Source: Blasia pusilla (Eukaryota; Marchantiophyta; Marchantiopsida; Blasiales). Taken from it: a stretch of 64,000 nucleotides of DNA. The stretch lies in contig CM114273.1 of the NCBI GenBank assembly GCA_050084515.1, forward strand, positions 43,400,001 to 43,464,000. The letters are read 5' to 3'. The notes beneath the pieces are model-generated. The model saw only the letters and a program-made list of their open reading frames with translations. It was not told the origin of the DNA and did not search any database. The translations under genes and the position numbers were made by a program. Position 1 is the stretch's first letter. Each line of letters opens with the position of its first letter. Shown piece after piece: positions 52,211-62,639 of the stretch.

Positions 52211-52577
52211 AAAATCCGTGAAAGATCTACTGTCAAAAAACACGTATAGAATCAAATACAATCAAGCCAAACCCACTCCACGATGGGAGAATCCAGGTCA
52301 AAGATTGCGGGAACCACCATAGCCAAGAGCTCTACTCACTACCAAGGCTAACTCCCAATGCAACACGCTCAACTCAAAAAACTAATTGTTCTTTGAGTGC
52401 ACTCCACACTATATCCTCCAACCTAAGAGCGGGCCCTACTGGAAAAGTCACCCTCAACTAAGTAACCCGCAACCCTATGTATGAAATTGCATCTCTACCT
52501 AGACACTGTGGCCCTACATAAGGTATGGCCTCTACTAGCACATTATACTCTATGACATAATCCGTATGGTCATGACA
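52211..52577 (-). repeat. Element 3 repeat A2
   Basis: 367 bp starting TGTCATGACCATACGG at 52577 on the minus strand and ending at the start of B2. The TGTCA start parallels element 2. No A1 partner is in the window. Confidence 0.7.
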
Positions 52578-52579
52578 GC

Positions 52580-52685
52580 TATCGTGCGAATCCACATCAT
52601 TATACAACATACATCGCTGATATACCATACTCACATACCTACATAACATAGACAAGAGCATCCACAAACACAAGTGTACCACAAC
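52580..52685 (-). repeat. Element 3 repeat B1
   Basis: 106 bp, from GTTGTGGTACACTTGTG to TTCGCACGATA, preceded by the purine tract CCAGTTAGGGGGCCGA and followed by a 2-nt spacer GC before A2. Same layout as element 2. Confidence 0.82.
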
Positions 52686-52858
52686 TCGGCCCCCTAACTG
52701 GCGGTTAGGTCCCTCTAACTCCCAGGTAGCCCTATACATCTACTACATACTATACACCTTCGTGGATGCACGAATCAGAAGGTCGGGTGCTAGGTTGCCC
52801 CATCGTTAGTCGCACATCTGTAATCCATATCATGCAAAGATCAAATCATCTACCTCTC

Positions 52859-53200
52859 CTAAGTACATCGAGGACAAACCCACCTTCCAGTAGGAACAAC
52901 ATCCATACGTGGGGTCAAACACATCATATGCCAACCCCTAGAACACCGATCACACACCAACATATGGGTTGCGTTACCAACAGACCCACACAACATGCAC
53001 CTCAAGCTAGCACGTATCATGGCTAAGCTTGGGTCAATAGTACCATCCATATTTGGAAGATGACATGGCGCACAATTACGCACATAGTCCTTCCAAACAA
53101 CTCCATCATGATCCTCCAACATGAGAACTCCAGAATCTAACACCTCGCGCACTCGTAAAATAGTGCGGCCTGCCGTCACATCCAACGTTGTCGGTGCAAT
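52859..53200 (-). CDS. Element 3 integrase tail and complete PHD finger
   Basis: A 108-codon ORF: DVTAGRTILRVREVLDSGVL and RNCAPCHLPNMDGTID (chromo/SH3-like integrase tail), then a PHD finger with all eight ligands in Cys4-His-Cys3 order: CMLCGS ... MLVCDRCSRGWHMMC ... GRWVCPRC, followed directly by the stop. PHD fingers commonly bind the H3 N-terminal tail. Its position at the polyprotein C-terminus fits a targeting module like the chromodomain of chromoviruses; that role is inference. A stop near 53200 separates it from the integrase body. Confidence 0.87.
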   Translation of the reverse strand: MAPTTLDVTAGRTILRVREVLDSGVLMLEDHDGVVWKDYVRNCAPCHLPNMDGTIDPSLAMIRASLRCMLCGSVGNATHMLVCDRCSRGWHMMCLTPRMDVVPTGRWVCPRCT

Positions 53201-54200
53201 CTACTGCAAATAGACATAGTCCCCCACATGAAACCTACGAATCAATGGTCGATAACCTCCACCCCGAATGGTTGCATACCGCAACGTATCCCTGTGTTGA
53301 GCAATGGCAAGATTCTCAAAGGTTGTTGGCATAACTCTTTGGAAGAGCTCTACCCACTGAGAACACACTCTCATCCACATCTCTGGGTCATCAAGGTTCA
53401 CCACCTCACTAGACTCCCAACGAATTGTTGCTGGCAAGTGTGGATCTCGGCCGTATAACAGAAAATAAGGTGAGAAGGAAGCCAAGGATGCTTGGCGACT
53501 GAACCTATACCCCATGGCTAACCATGGCAACTGAATATCCTAGTCTCCAAGATGCCCCTTCTGTAGGCCATACTTGCGCAATGCCCTCTTCACCGTCTGA
53601 ACCACACGCTCAGCCAAACCATCCGCCTCTAGATGATCTCGAGATGTGGTCCGATGATCAATCAACGCCTTGCCACACAAGACCTCAAACTCATCCTGAA
53701 ACTGTGTACCCTGGTCGGTCAGCACTTTAGATGGTGCACCAAAATGACTAAGCACTCTATCAAGAAACGCATATGCCATTCCCTCACTTGCCTTGTCAGG
53801 TAATGCCACCAACTCAATCCACTTGGAGAAGTGCTCCACCATCACCAACACATATCGATGATGTAAATCAGATACCAACGAGTAACGGTCCCGCAAAGTC
53901 CACACTCCAATGGTAACCCAACCCCATAATAGGCAAGGGGTGTAACTATGGTGTAGTGGCATTGAATGATGCCCTCACCTGGTCACAAACCATACAACGT
54001 GACACCAACCGCTGCACCTGAGTATGCATGCCACGCCACCAATATTGACCAAGGAATAAGCTATACATACGCTTTACCCCAAAATGTCCCAACTCCTCAT
54101 GGGCATGTCGCACAATGCGCTCTCTCTGAGCCAAATGCGGCACTACTCGTACTCTACCATCCTCCCACACGCGGAGAATATGTGTTCCATCCAATCGATA
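53201..54200 (-). pseudogene. Element 3 DDE integrase
   Basis: The HHCC domain HAHEELGHFGVKRMYS ... CMVCDQVRASFN lies at 53946-54194. The core at 53540-53900 has HHRYVLVMVEHFSKWIELV, FGAPSKVLTDQGTQFQDEF (second Asp) and ADGLAERVVQTVKRALRKYG (Glu). After a stop near 53540 come SLASFSPYFLLYGRDPHLP and the GPY-type RFHVGDYVYLQ. This is a retroviral-type integrase of the Ty3/gypsy kind. It is broken by a frameshift near 53945 and two stops, but better preserved than in element 2. Confidence 0.88.
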
Positions 54201-54319
54201 CCTCTTAGCACGTTGAAGAACACGGTCTCGCTCCTTGGCACCCTACTGGTCTGTAGGAACTCCAACACCAACGCATCATCATGAATATCACGCTGATCTG
54301 TACCATCATCTCCAACCTT

Positions 54320-56075
54320 AGGATCTAAAGGCTAGCCATCTACCCTCTGACTAGAGTAAGATGTCTTGTGGTCCTCCATACTAGAGTCTACCCCTAACCA
54401 ACATAAAAAGGCGGATGCATGCCAACCTGGCACCAATTCCTCATCAACCTCGCCATGCCATCTAGCCCCAGTTGCATCCTCTTGGCTAGTACATGGGTTC
54501 CTACTCAACCCATCAGCATCAAGGTTGACAACTCCAGGTCTATGTACCACCTGGAAGTCATACTCCTGTAAGATAAGAGCCCATCGTGCAAGCTTCCCTA
54601 TAAGGTTGTTAGACTCCATCAACCACTTGAGCGGTTGGTGATCAGTAACAAGGGTAAATTGTGTGCCAAACAAGTAACACCTAAAGTGTGCCAGAGCCCA
54701 CACTACTGCCAAGCACTCTCCCTCATATGAATTGTAGCGCGACTCCGCTGCATTATTCGAACGACTTGCATAGGCCACCACAAACTCCATATGCTCATCA
54801 TCATGTTGTGTCAACACCGCTCCAAGTCCCAACCTACTCTAATCAGAGTGTAATTGAAATGGGCGCCCTCTGATAGGTCTCCTCAAGATAGGCGCCGCCA
54901 CCAACTGGGCCTTGAGCTCCACAAAAGCTTTCTCTTGATCATCTCCCCACTGCCACTCCTGATCTGATTTCAACAATTGGTTCAAAGGCTTTGCCATAGC
55001 ACTAAATCCCTTCACATACCTTTGATAGTAGTTCGCCAATCCCATGAATGCCCAAACTCTACTCACATCTACCGGACGAGGAATAAGTGCAATAGCCTCC
55101 ACCTTTGCTTGCTGAACTCCCAAACCACCTGGATAGATCACATGACCCAAGTACTCAACATCCTCATGGAAGCACTTACACTTTCCTAGATGCAAACGTA
55201 GACCATGAGCTTTCAACCGCTCAAACACAATCTGCAAATGTATCTGATGCTCCTCCACCGTGTTACTGAAAACCAAGATATCATCAATGTTACACCGAAT
55301 AAAATCCAACCCTGCTAGGATCCTGTCCATCTCTCTGAAACTCGGCAGGGGCATTCTTTAACCCAAAGGGTAAGAATTTTCACTAGTATAAACAATCCTT
55401 GCCATGAGAGTTGACATCCCAAAATGTTGTCTTGGCCTGTCACTCTCTCGAATCGGCAAGTGATGGTATCCTGCCCGAAGATCCAAAGTACTGAAAATCT
55501 TTGCCTGTCCCACCACATCAAAGATCTCCTCAGGTGTAGGCATGACATACCTATAAGCCTTGGTCTGCCAATTGATAGGACGGTAATCTCCACACGTCCG
55601 CCTATCCGTGTAGTTGCCATGCAGATCCTTTTTAGCAGGCATGATAGTGGCTCATGCATACTCTCCATGCGACAACTCCACTAATCTAGCCTCCAAAAGG
55701 TCCAACGTCCTACTCTGAATCACGTCCCTCTCCATATCACTATATCGGTAGGGATGACGGAAGATTGGCGTATCACTAGCCAAATCAATCCTCATACTAG
55801 GTCCAACCAAAGCACCCAACTCCTTCATGCTAAAGGCAAAACAACTCCTATAAGCACGTAGGAACTGTGTGAAGTGTCATTTCTCACCTCTCGTGAGCTT
55901 GGGCCCAAGTAATGGCTCCCAAGTCTCCTTCACTGGCACACTAGAGGGAGAGGATGTTGCCATTGGCTGCTACGCAACCCCCTCACACGATGATACACCC
56001 TTAGCTACATCATCATCTAAGCAAATAACTCCTCCACCAGCATGAGCAACCAACTCCACATGCCCAGCCATTACA
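54320..56075 (-). pseudogene. Element 3 RT and RNase H
   Basis: From the upstream end: ETWEPLLGPKLTRGE, FAFSMKELGALVGPS, DTPIFRHPYRYSDMERDVIQ, CGDYRPINWQ, VMPTPEEIFDVVGQAKIFST and DLRAGYHHLPI. After a frameshift comes the catalytic block CNIDDILVFS (the family's Tyr is Asn here), then HLGKCKCF, EYLGHVIYPGG and FMGLANYYQRYVKGFSAM. RNase H has LGAVLTQHDDEHMEFVVAYA, YEGECLAVVWALAHFR, FTLVTDHQPLKWLMES and VHRPGVVNLDADGLSRNP. Stops occur near 55355, 54835 and 55645. Confidence 0.9.
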
Positions 56076-56569
56076 TCCCATTTACTTTAGGTGTTAAAGA
56101 TATTGATATGAGTTTTAGGGGAGTATTGAAGACCGAGTTATAGTCAAGCTCATCAAACATCCAAATTGCCATATTTGGTATTAATACGAAAGCTTAATCT
56201 GTGTTAGTTAATTAAATAAGATTATCTTAACTAGGGTTAGTTAACCATAATTAATATAACCTAAGACTATGGTTAGGAGTAGGCTTGCTTGTACATACCC
56301 TATATAATTGAGAAGAGAATCAGCCTCCAATCATTCTCTCATTACAAATTTTTTTTCTCCATGGAGGTGTGTAAGTGTGTGAGTCGCATCCCATCAATTA
56401 TGCTTGTTTATTAGTTTTCTATAATATGGTGATATTTGGTGGGATTGGGAGTACGTATATGTATAACCCATGTTGTTTATGAGCTATTTTGGATGGATAA
56501 CCTATGCACACATGTTATTGCAACGTTTCCTAAAGAGCAATATGACATGTAATGACACTTATGGTAGGG

Positions 56570-56700
56570 GGATCACCTCGGACCTTTTATTTTTCAAAGT
56601 TAAATGTGGTCTTCATTTACTTGACTCTTTGAGTTCCCCTCTTTTGTACTTCCAATAGATTTTCCCATCACCCTTTTGTATAGGCTTTATCTTTCCCCTA
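56570..56700 (-). repeat. Dispersed repeat shared with 10.6 kb, copy 2
   Basis: Shares TTACTTGACTCTTTGAGTTC, CTCTTTTGTA and GATTTTCCCATCACCC with 10590-10735, in the same orientation. Confidence 0.5.
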
Positions 56701-58089
56701 GAAAGAAAAAACCATCCATCCGGTGTTCATCTTCCTTATATCATATCTCATTGGCATCCATGATATATTGATACAATGCATCTATGATTTTGTATGGAGC
56801 TTGGATTTTCTGAAGTAAGAATGTCTTAGGATTGGTCATACATTACACAGTTAGAGTTCATGGCATGTTGCTTCATATCTCTTATTGTTATCCTAGTGTA
56901 TATTATTGAGCAAATGCTCGGTCACATTGAGAGTCAATTTTTGCTAGCGTATTATATGACAACTTTATATTGTCAAATATTTTTCTGATTTTTTAGTGTA
57001 TATTTGAAGCTTGATTGATTTTATATATGAGCAATATGCTTATTGATTTTTAGCAGTAAGAGAATATGAGATTCAATTTTAAATGTAGAGCACAATTGAG
57101 GTGCCTTCTAGTTATAAGATTATAAGAGTGTATATATTGACTATATGAAAGTACATGAGGCACAAGAATTCATGAAATTACTAGAAGATTTTCAAATTGG
57201 AAAAATTGTTGAAATGCAATTGATTTGCGAGTAATTGAATAGGGGAAGCCTTCTAAATTCTTATGGAATTATTCAAGTAAAAGTAAAATTGGGATCAGAT
57301 TTAGGAATGAGAGTACTTGAGAGGAATCTTGTGAAGAGATTAGTGTCAATCGTAGGTTAATTGCTTATGAGCAAACCAACAAGTGCATGCAAACTCCGTT
57401 ACTAATTTTGAGTGATACTTGCTTAATAATGAATCAACATGGGTGGAATTTGGATAAGAAGATAATCAAGAAAATGGCAAAAAAGGAGTTGGGAAAAACT
57501 TTGCTTATTTCAAAGAAAAAAAAAGACTATTTAGATTTTTGTGCCAAATTTTTCATGGTATGCCTACTTTTAAACGTCTTTTTTTCAATTCTTGATCAGA
57601 TCTTATGAACGATACAAAAAAAAACTCTTCAAACTATGAAAGGTAAATTTTTTTATGTGGATCTTATCCTAAAAAAAGAACTTCATATAGATGAATTGAT
57701 GTGAAGTGCTCTATATGCATCCAAATTTTAGGCTTCAGGCTAAAGTTACACCACCATTCTTTCACTTACGATAAATTTGAAAAAAGGCCTTATATGTTTG
57801 ATATTGAACATTGCCTTATTGTTTTACTGTAACTTTTACATCCGGGGCCAGGGCATCCTATTGTAACTTGGAGGTTGAAGGGAAAATCCTTAGCCTTCTT
57901 CGATTCATGGAACTTAAAAAATAGGTCAAATACCCTAATTTTGAGATTAAACATATACCATTAATACAATAATCGCGTGGCAACACATTATAGTATGCGT
58001 GTCATTCTTCTCCATGTTCAACCCCATTAAACTATTTTGAGAGTACGGACGGAATATGTCATTTTATACCTTCAAGATTTATTTTATTG

Positions 58090-58745
58090 AGTGATTTGTC
58101 CATTATTTTTTATATGGACAAAGTCCATATCAAAAATATGTTCATGTTCATGGACTTTAGTTTGTCATATGGAAGGACATGTTCATGTGAGCCCCACCAT
58201 TCCCTTATCCCTCCCGCCCAATGTGCCCCCATATCTTACGTTTAATTTTTGCTTCCTTATCTCCCTTCTGATCAAGGTTGCATATAGACAAAGTCTGTGT
58301 CCGTGGATATGCTATGGCTGTGGATTTAGGTTCATCCTATAGAAGAATTGTTCCATGTAGGCTCCACCTTCCCCTTCTTTCTCATTCCCCCCAATTGCTT
58401 ATGTGTTCCATACTTTCTTGTTTGTTCCTTCCTTCACCTCCACTTCCTCCCCCCTTATTGCCCCACTCGCCCTTGCCCTACCTTCCATCATGAATTTTAC
58501 GTGTGGGCTCTACCTCCCACAATCCATATCCATGGACATGTCCGTGCATATTCGTCCTTGGGACGAACTTGTCCATTTTTGTGCAACCATGCTTCTTGTT
58601 TCCCTATCCACCCCCACCTTGCCTCCCACCACAAACAATAATTACGGGCCCTACCTCTTGCAATTCATGTCTATGAATATATGTGCCCATGTTCATCCTA
58701 ATGACGGAATTGTCCATTTTTGCATCACCATGCTTAGTACCGATG
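58090..58745 (+). repeat. Imperfect tandem repeat of about 160-200 bp
   Basis: Related units contain GGnCCTACCTCnnGCAAT, TCCATGTCnATGnACATGTnC and GAnTTGTCCATTTTTGnnnnACCATGCTT. The last two (about 58500-58605 and 58645-58740) are the clearest; earlier units near 58100 and 58280 are more diverged. Confidence 0.5.
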
Positions 58746-60913
58746 CTACCAAAATATTTTGTTGATGCCCTATTGCCTTGAGTTAAGCATAGAGATATTT
58801 GCATATCAAGAATCTATGCTCCCTTGATGGTATAGCTTAACTTCATTCATGGATGCATATTGTGCAATGATATTTAATTTTGGAAGGCCTTTTAGGAGGT
58901 TAAGGTTGTTACTAAAATGTCTTACGGGATGTACTCGTTCCTTAAAGCACCCAATCTATTAATATCAAGAGCAAAATTGAAAAAATGGTTGAAAATCGAA
59001 ATACTATGTTTGTTAAAATCTCTCGAGGTATTAAGAACAACTTTTGTTATTGAATACCCTTAAAGTTCCAAAATTAAGGTTGAATGAAAAAATAGAGTCA
59101 ATCATTCCTCATATTCACAAATGGACTTATAATAATATATTCTTGTAAATAAGAAAAGCTTAATTCCAATTATCTTACTGATAAAATTTGGTTGAAATCT
59201 CTAATGGTGGTGATGGACTTTTAACTAGTTGGCCAATTTTGAAAATTATTGATAATCTTGTGAAGTTAGTCAAGCTTATAAAGAATGCCATGTTATCTTT
59301 GGGTTTCTACTCATGATTTCAAGAATTTATTCAAACCCCTTTTTCTCATGAATAAATTTTATAAATTTCCTAAATCTTTTTTAAATTATCATGGTCAAGT
59401 TTGCAAAGAATGTAGCATGCCTACGGTTATTAAATGTTAAAAATTATTTGACGTGTCTCAATAAACCGATTAGATCAATCTTGATTTGATCTAATTGGTT
59501 ATCAGTCCATACCACAAAAGTCTAAGATATAAAACATAAAAACATGATTGTGTATGGCCTCTGCTCATGTTTCATTGCTACAAAAATAGCAAAAGAGGTT
59601 CAAGAGAATACTTGGAAGTGAATATTAATGATTTAATTTTAGAAATGTTTTTTAAATCATAAAGTATTTGAGATTTTTCGGCTTATAGGTATATAAAAAA
59701 ATTTGCCACATCAATGATGCTTTAGAAATACAAAATATAAACTTTATGTTTTTGGAAAAATATCCTAAAGGTATGAATTATGCCAAACCTTCATAAAGAA
59801 GCAAATTTGGAAATATTATGTTGTTAGTCTAAAAGTGTTTAAATGGCTAGTAGAATAACTCTAAGTACTAGTAGAAGGAATATTTGTGTGACAAAGTTTT
59901 TGTAGTAGAAGGCCCATTATTTTTACTCATGGGATATTGTTTTTCAATTTAACTCAAATCATATTAATTTGATTTATTTACATGATTGTTTTTTATTTCT
60001 CGGAGAAAATTTTCTTTAGAGAGGAGTTTTTTCTTAAACTAGTGTGTGGCCCATTTGAGAGGAGGGGGGATCCCTGTCCCCTCTCAGAGATTACAGTGCG
60101 TATTGTGTTTCTAAATGTACTTACAAAGTCCTAAAAATCTAAAAAAGTTATACTTTTAGAGTAAATCGTAGCGTTGGATGTGTGAGAGCACACTCCAACT
60201 AAAGGGGTATTATGGCATAATTTAAAACTTCTATTTTAAAATACTCATTATATTCAGGGTTATAATTAATGAATACAAAAAAATTTGAGTGAGAAAAATT
60301 TGAAATATAAGAAATTTGGGGAGCAAAACACTAGAAGAAATCCTTGGTTTTATGACTCATCTTAGTCATATATCACAGTCCACGTCACGTTAGTGACATG
60401 GCAAAACACTATGGTGATGTGTATACCTTGACATATCAACATAATACGTGGACAAAAGAAAGAAAATTGAGTTGCTATGATATGTTTATCATAGTAAGCT
60501 AGTAAGAGGGACTTACATGACTATGCAAGTCATGTTTTGATGACTACTAGTTAGGATATTGAACCCATGCAGTCATTAAAGTTCACCATCCTAATCATGA
60601 AATGAGTAATTTTTAGGGCTTGGGACATATATGACTGTGGGACTCATTTTATAATGACTGGTTAGGCCAATTGGAAGACCTCACCGATAATGACACATTA
60701 TCGTTGGAATAACAAAACATGGATTCGAAGGGTACAAAGAAGAAATGGTTTTGGTCTTCCAATTGGTCGCTTATATCTTACTCAACTAGGTAGATATTCA
60801 TAACTTCCTACATTATTTTTGTTGCTTACCACTTTTAAAGCAAGGGAAATTTTAGAACATTTATTGGGTAATTAATTGGGATTCTTGATAGATGAAATAG
60901 AACTCCTTATTGG

Positions 60914-62600
60914 TTGAGATTACTCCTAAATCATGTTCAAGGTGCAACTACATATAAATCCTTAAGAACTATGTATGGAATATTATGCCCAATATTTAAA
61001 GAGGATGCTATCCAATTGGGACTTCTTGAGGATGATAGGGAAGTGTCCTCTTGCTTCGAGGAAACTTATGTGATCCGTACGGGTTATTCACTTCGACATC
61101 TATTTGCAATTATTTTAGCTTATAATACACCTACTTAACCAACAACACTATGAATTCAATTTTTAGGTCCAATCATTAAGGAACTCTTATATGAAAGATG
61201 ATAGATGACTCCATTTGTACCACTTCTAACATAATTTCCAATTTTCTTATAGGATCTCTTATTTATTGGCAAACTAACTAATAATCAGCTCCATATTTAT
61301 TTTGACTCTTCTATTGTAGAAAACATGAATTCCTAATCTTCCTATTGCTGATGCTATCATTAATATCATATTTTTGGAAGTCCATGTGAGAAAACAGAAA
61401 GTGACGAAATCACTGAAATCTTTACAAAACTTAGAGATACAAAGTGGCCTAGTCCATTCGTGCGCTCACATAAGAGCTTCGATGGAACCTGAACATGGAG
61501 ATAACTCGACATACGAGAATGCCCTACCGTTGCGGCTCCCGACTATTTGACTACTCGGGAAAACTAGGGTTTTTACCTATTTTTCTTCCCCGCACCCTGA
61601 TGCAATATAGGGTTAGATAAATCTAGTAATGCTACTCCTAAAACCACCTACGTCATATTACTATGACTCCTTCGACGTCTAAGTCGGAACCATCAATCTA
61701 GGCTTCTCCTCATACAAGGGGGCCGATCAGATTAATGGTGCTTAGAGAAGTGGATGTTGAGAATCCAACAGTCCATTATTATTTGCAAGATCAAGGAAAG
61801 AGATTGTTAGACTTTTTGGACATGGTCCAAACTAACTTCGGAAACTTTTATACATATTCAGAATACTTTACTATCATATGATAGTGAAGAATTATTTCAA
61901 TAAGTAAAATTAGAGGAGTGTGTTTGAATGAAGGACAACAGCTTATTTGAGATGCTATATATGTATAATGAGCTTAATTAAATATGCTTGGATGCGCAAC
62001 CATCTCCAAAAATATTGCTTATATTCGGTCTAGGTGGAACAAGATAGACACTTTTATACAATCTTATTCTTGCAAATGTATGGAGTGCAAAGGGTATAGA
62101 TTTGGATGTGGCATCATCTAGAATAATCGCTCTATTGTCGGATAGAGGACGTACCGCACATTCAATTTTCAAGATTTCGATCAATCTTTATGAGAGCTCT
62201 ATATGTAAGTAAGCGCCTTCTACACTTACAATCCTATTTGCAAAATATATGAATGAAATGCTTCAATATCCAAAAATTGCAAGTTCTAATATATATTAAT
62301 TTACTTTTGTGTATCATTTGTAGTTTACCAATCAATAGTCTTGGAGCACACTTAATCTGTGTTGTGGTGCTTATTATATGGGATGAAGCATCCATGTCTC
62401 AGCCCTACATATCTAAGGTCGTAAATTGCACTTAACAAGATATTATAGGAAGAGTCTCTATTGAACTACAACAAGTACCATTCGGCGGCAACCTCGTGAT
62501 ATTTGGTGGTGAATTGGGTCAAGTCTTCCCTGTTGTTTGTCATGGAGAATTTCACTATCTTTTGATAACATTAATGATACCACATGCAAGCCTTTTTTCA
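60914..62600 (+). pseudogene. Helitron helicase, plus strand, split by a solo LTR
   Basis: 60914-61138 reads LLLNHVQGATTYKSLRTMYG, IQLGLLEDDRE and LRHLFAIILAYNTPT, the Helitron pre-helicase block. After the solo LTR, 61980-62205 gives a decayed Walker A (FGLGGTR-TLLYNLILANV), DLDVASSRIIALLSDRGRTAHS and FKISINLYESSIC. A GTAAGT at 62205 with a TTGTAG near 62324 suggests an intron. LIIWDEASMSQPYI (Walker B) follows at about 62370, and VPFGGNLVIFGGELGQVFPVV at about 62480-62540. It ends near 62600, where minus-strand Rep sequence begins. Confidence 0.8.
61380..61775 (-). mobile_element. Solo copia LTR with 5-bp target duplication
   Basis: The LTR is at 61385-61770 (386 bp, plus-strand ends TGTGAG...CCAACA). 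It is flanked by GTCCA at 61380-61384 and 61771-61775. It matches the copia 3' LTR at 44161-44559. It is the product of LTR-LTR recombination of a complete insertion within the Helitron helicase. Confidence 0.9.
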
Positions 62601-62639
62601 TATATGCATATTTCTAGAATTATTTAAATGTATAAACAC

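Larger units (their letters stand above)
52104..56075 (-). mobile_element. Element 3: diverged Ty3/gypsy-like element with PHD finger and B1-A2-B2 right end, 5' truncated
   Basis: The minus-strand order is pre-RT, RT, RNase H, integrase, PHD finger, polypurine tract, B1, 2-nt spacer, A2, B2. The proteins are collinear with element 2 but clearly diverged, and A2 is shorter (367 versus 513 bp) with unrelated internal sequence. The right end is GACA at 52104. The left part, where a DNMT could lie, is missing: homology stops at about 56075 just upstream of the GPKLT block. It therefore confirms the PHD finger and the right-end repeat plan in a second subfamily but neither confirms nor excludes a methyltransferase there. 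Confidence 0.85.
56076..60910. other. AT-rich intergenic stretch
   Basis: No gene recognised. It contains the dispersed repeat at 56570-56700 and tandem sequence at 58090-58745. ORFs at 57387-57608 and 58278-58765 have no recognisable domain; the latter are translations of the tandem repeat. A short palindromic stretch GAGGGGGGATCCCTGTCCCC lies near 60061. Confidence 0.45.

Noticed and set aside
52104-52577. A2+B2 as an ordinary LTR with a matching copy at the other end
   Set aside because: In element 2, where both ends are visible, the left end has A without B; element 3 lacks its left end, so this cannot be claimed for it.
58278-58804. Overlapping ORFs on both strands with Cys and Pro
   Set aside because: They follow an imperfect tandem repeat and show no conserved domain.
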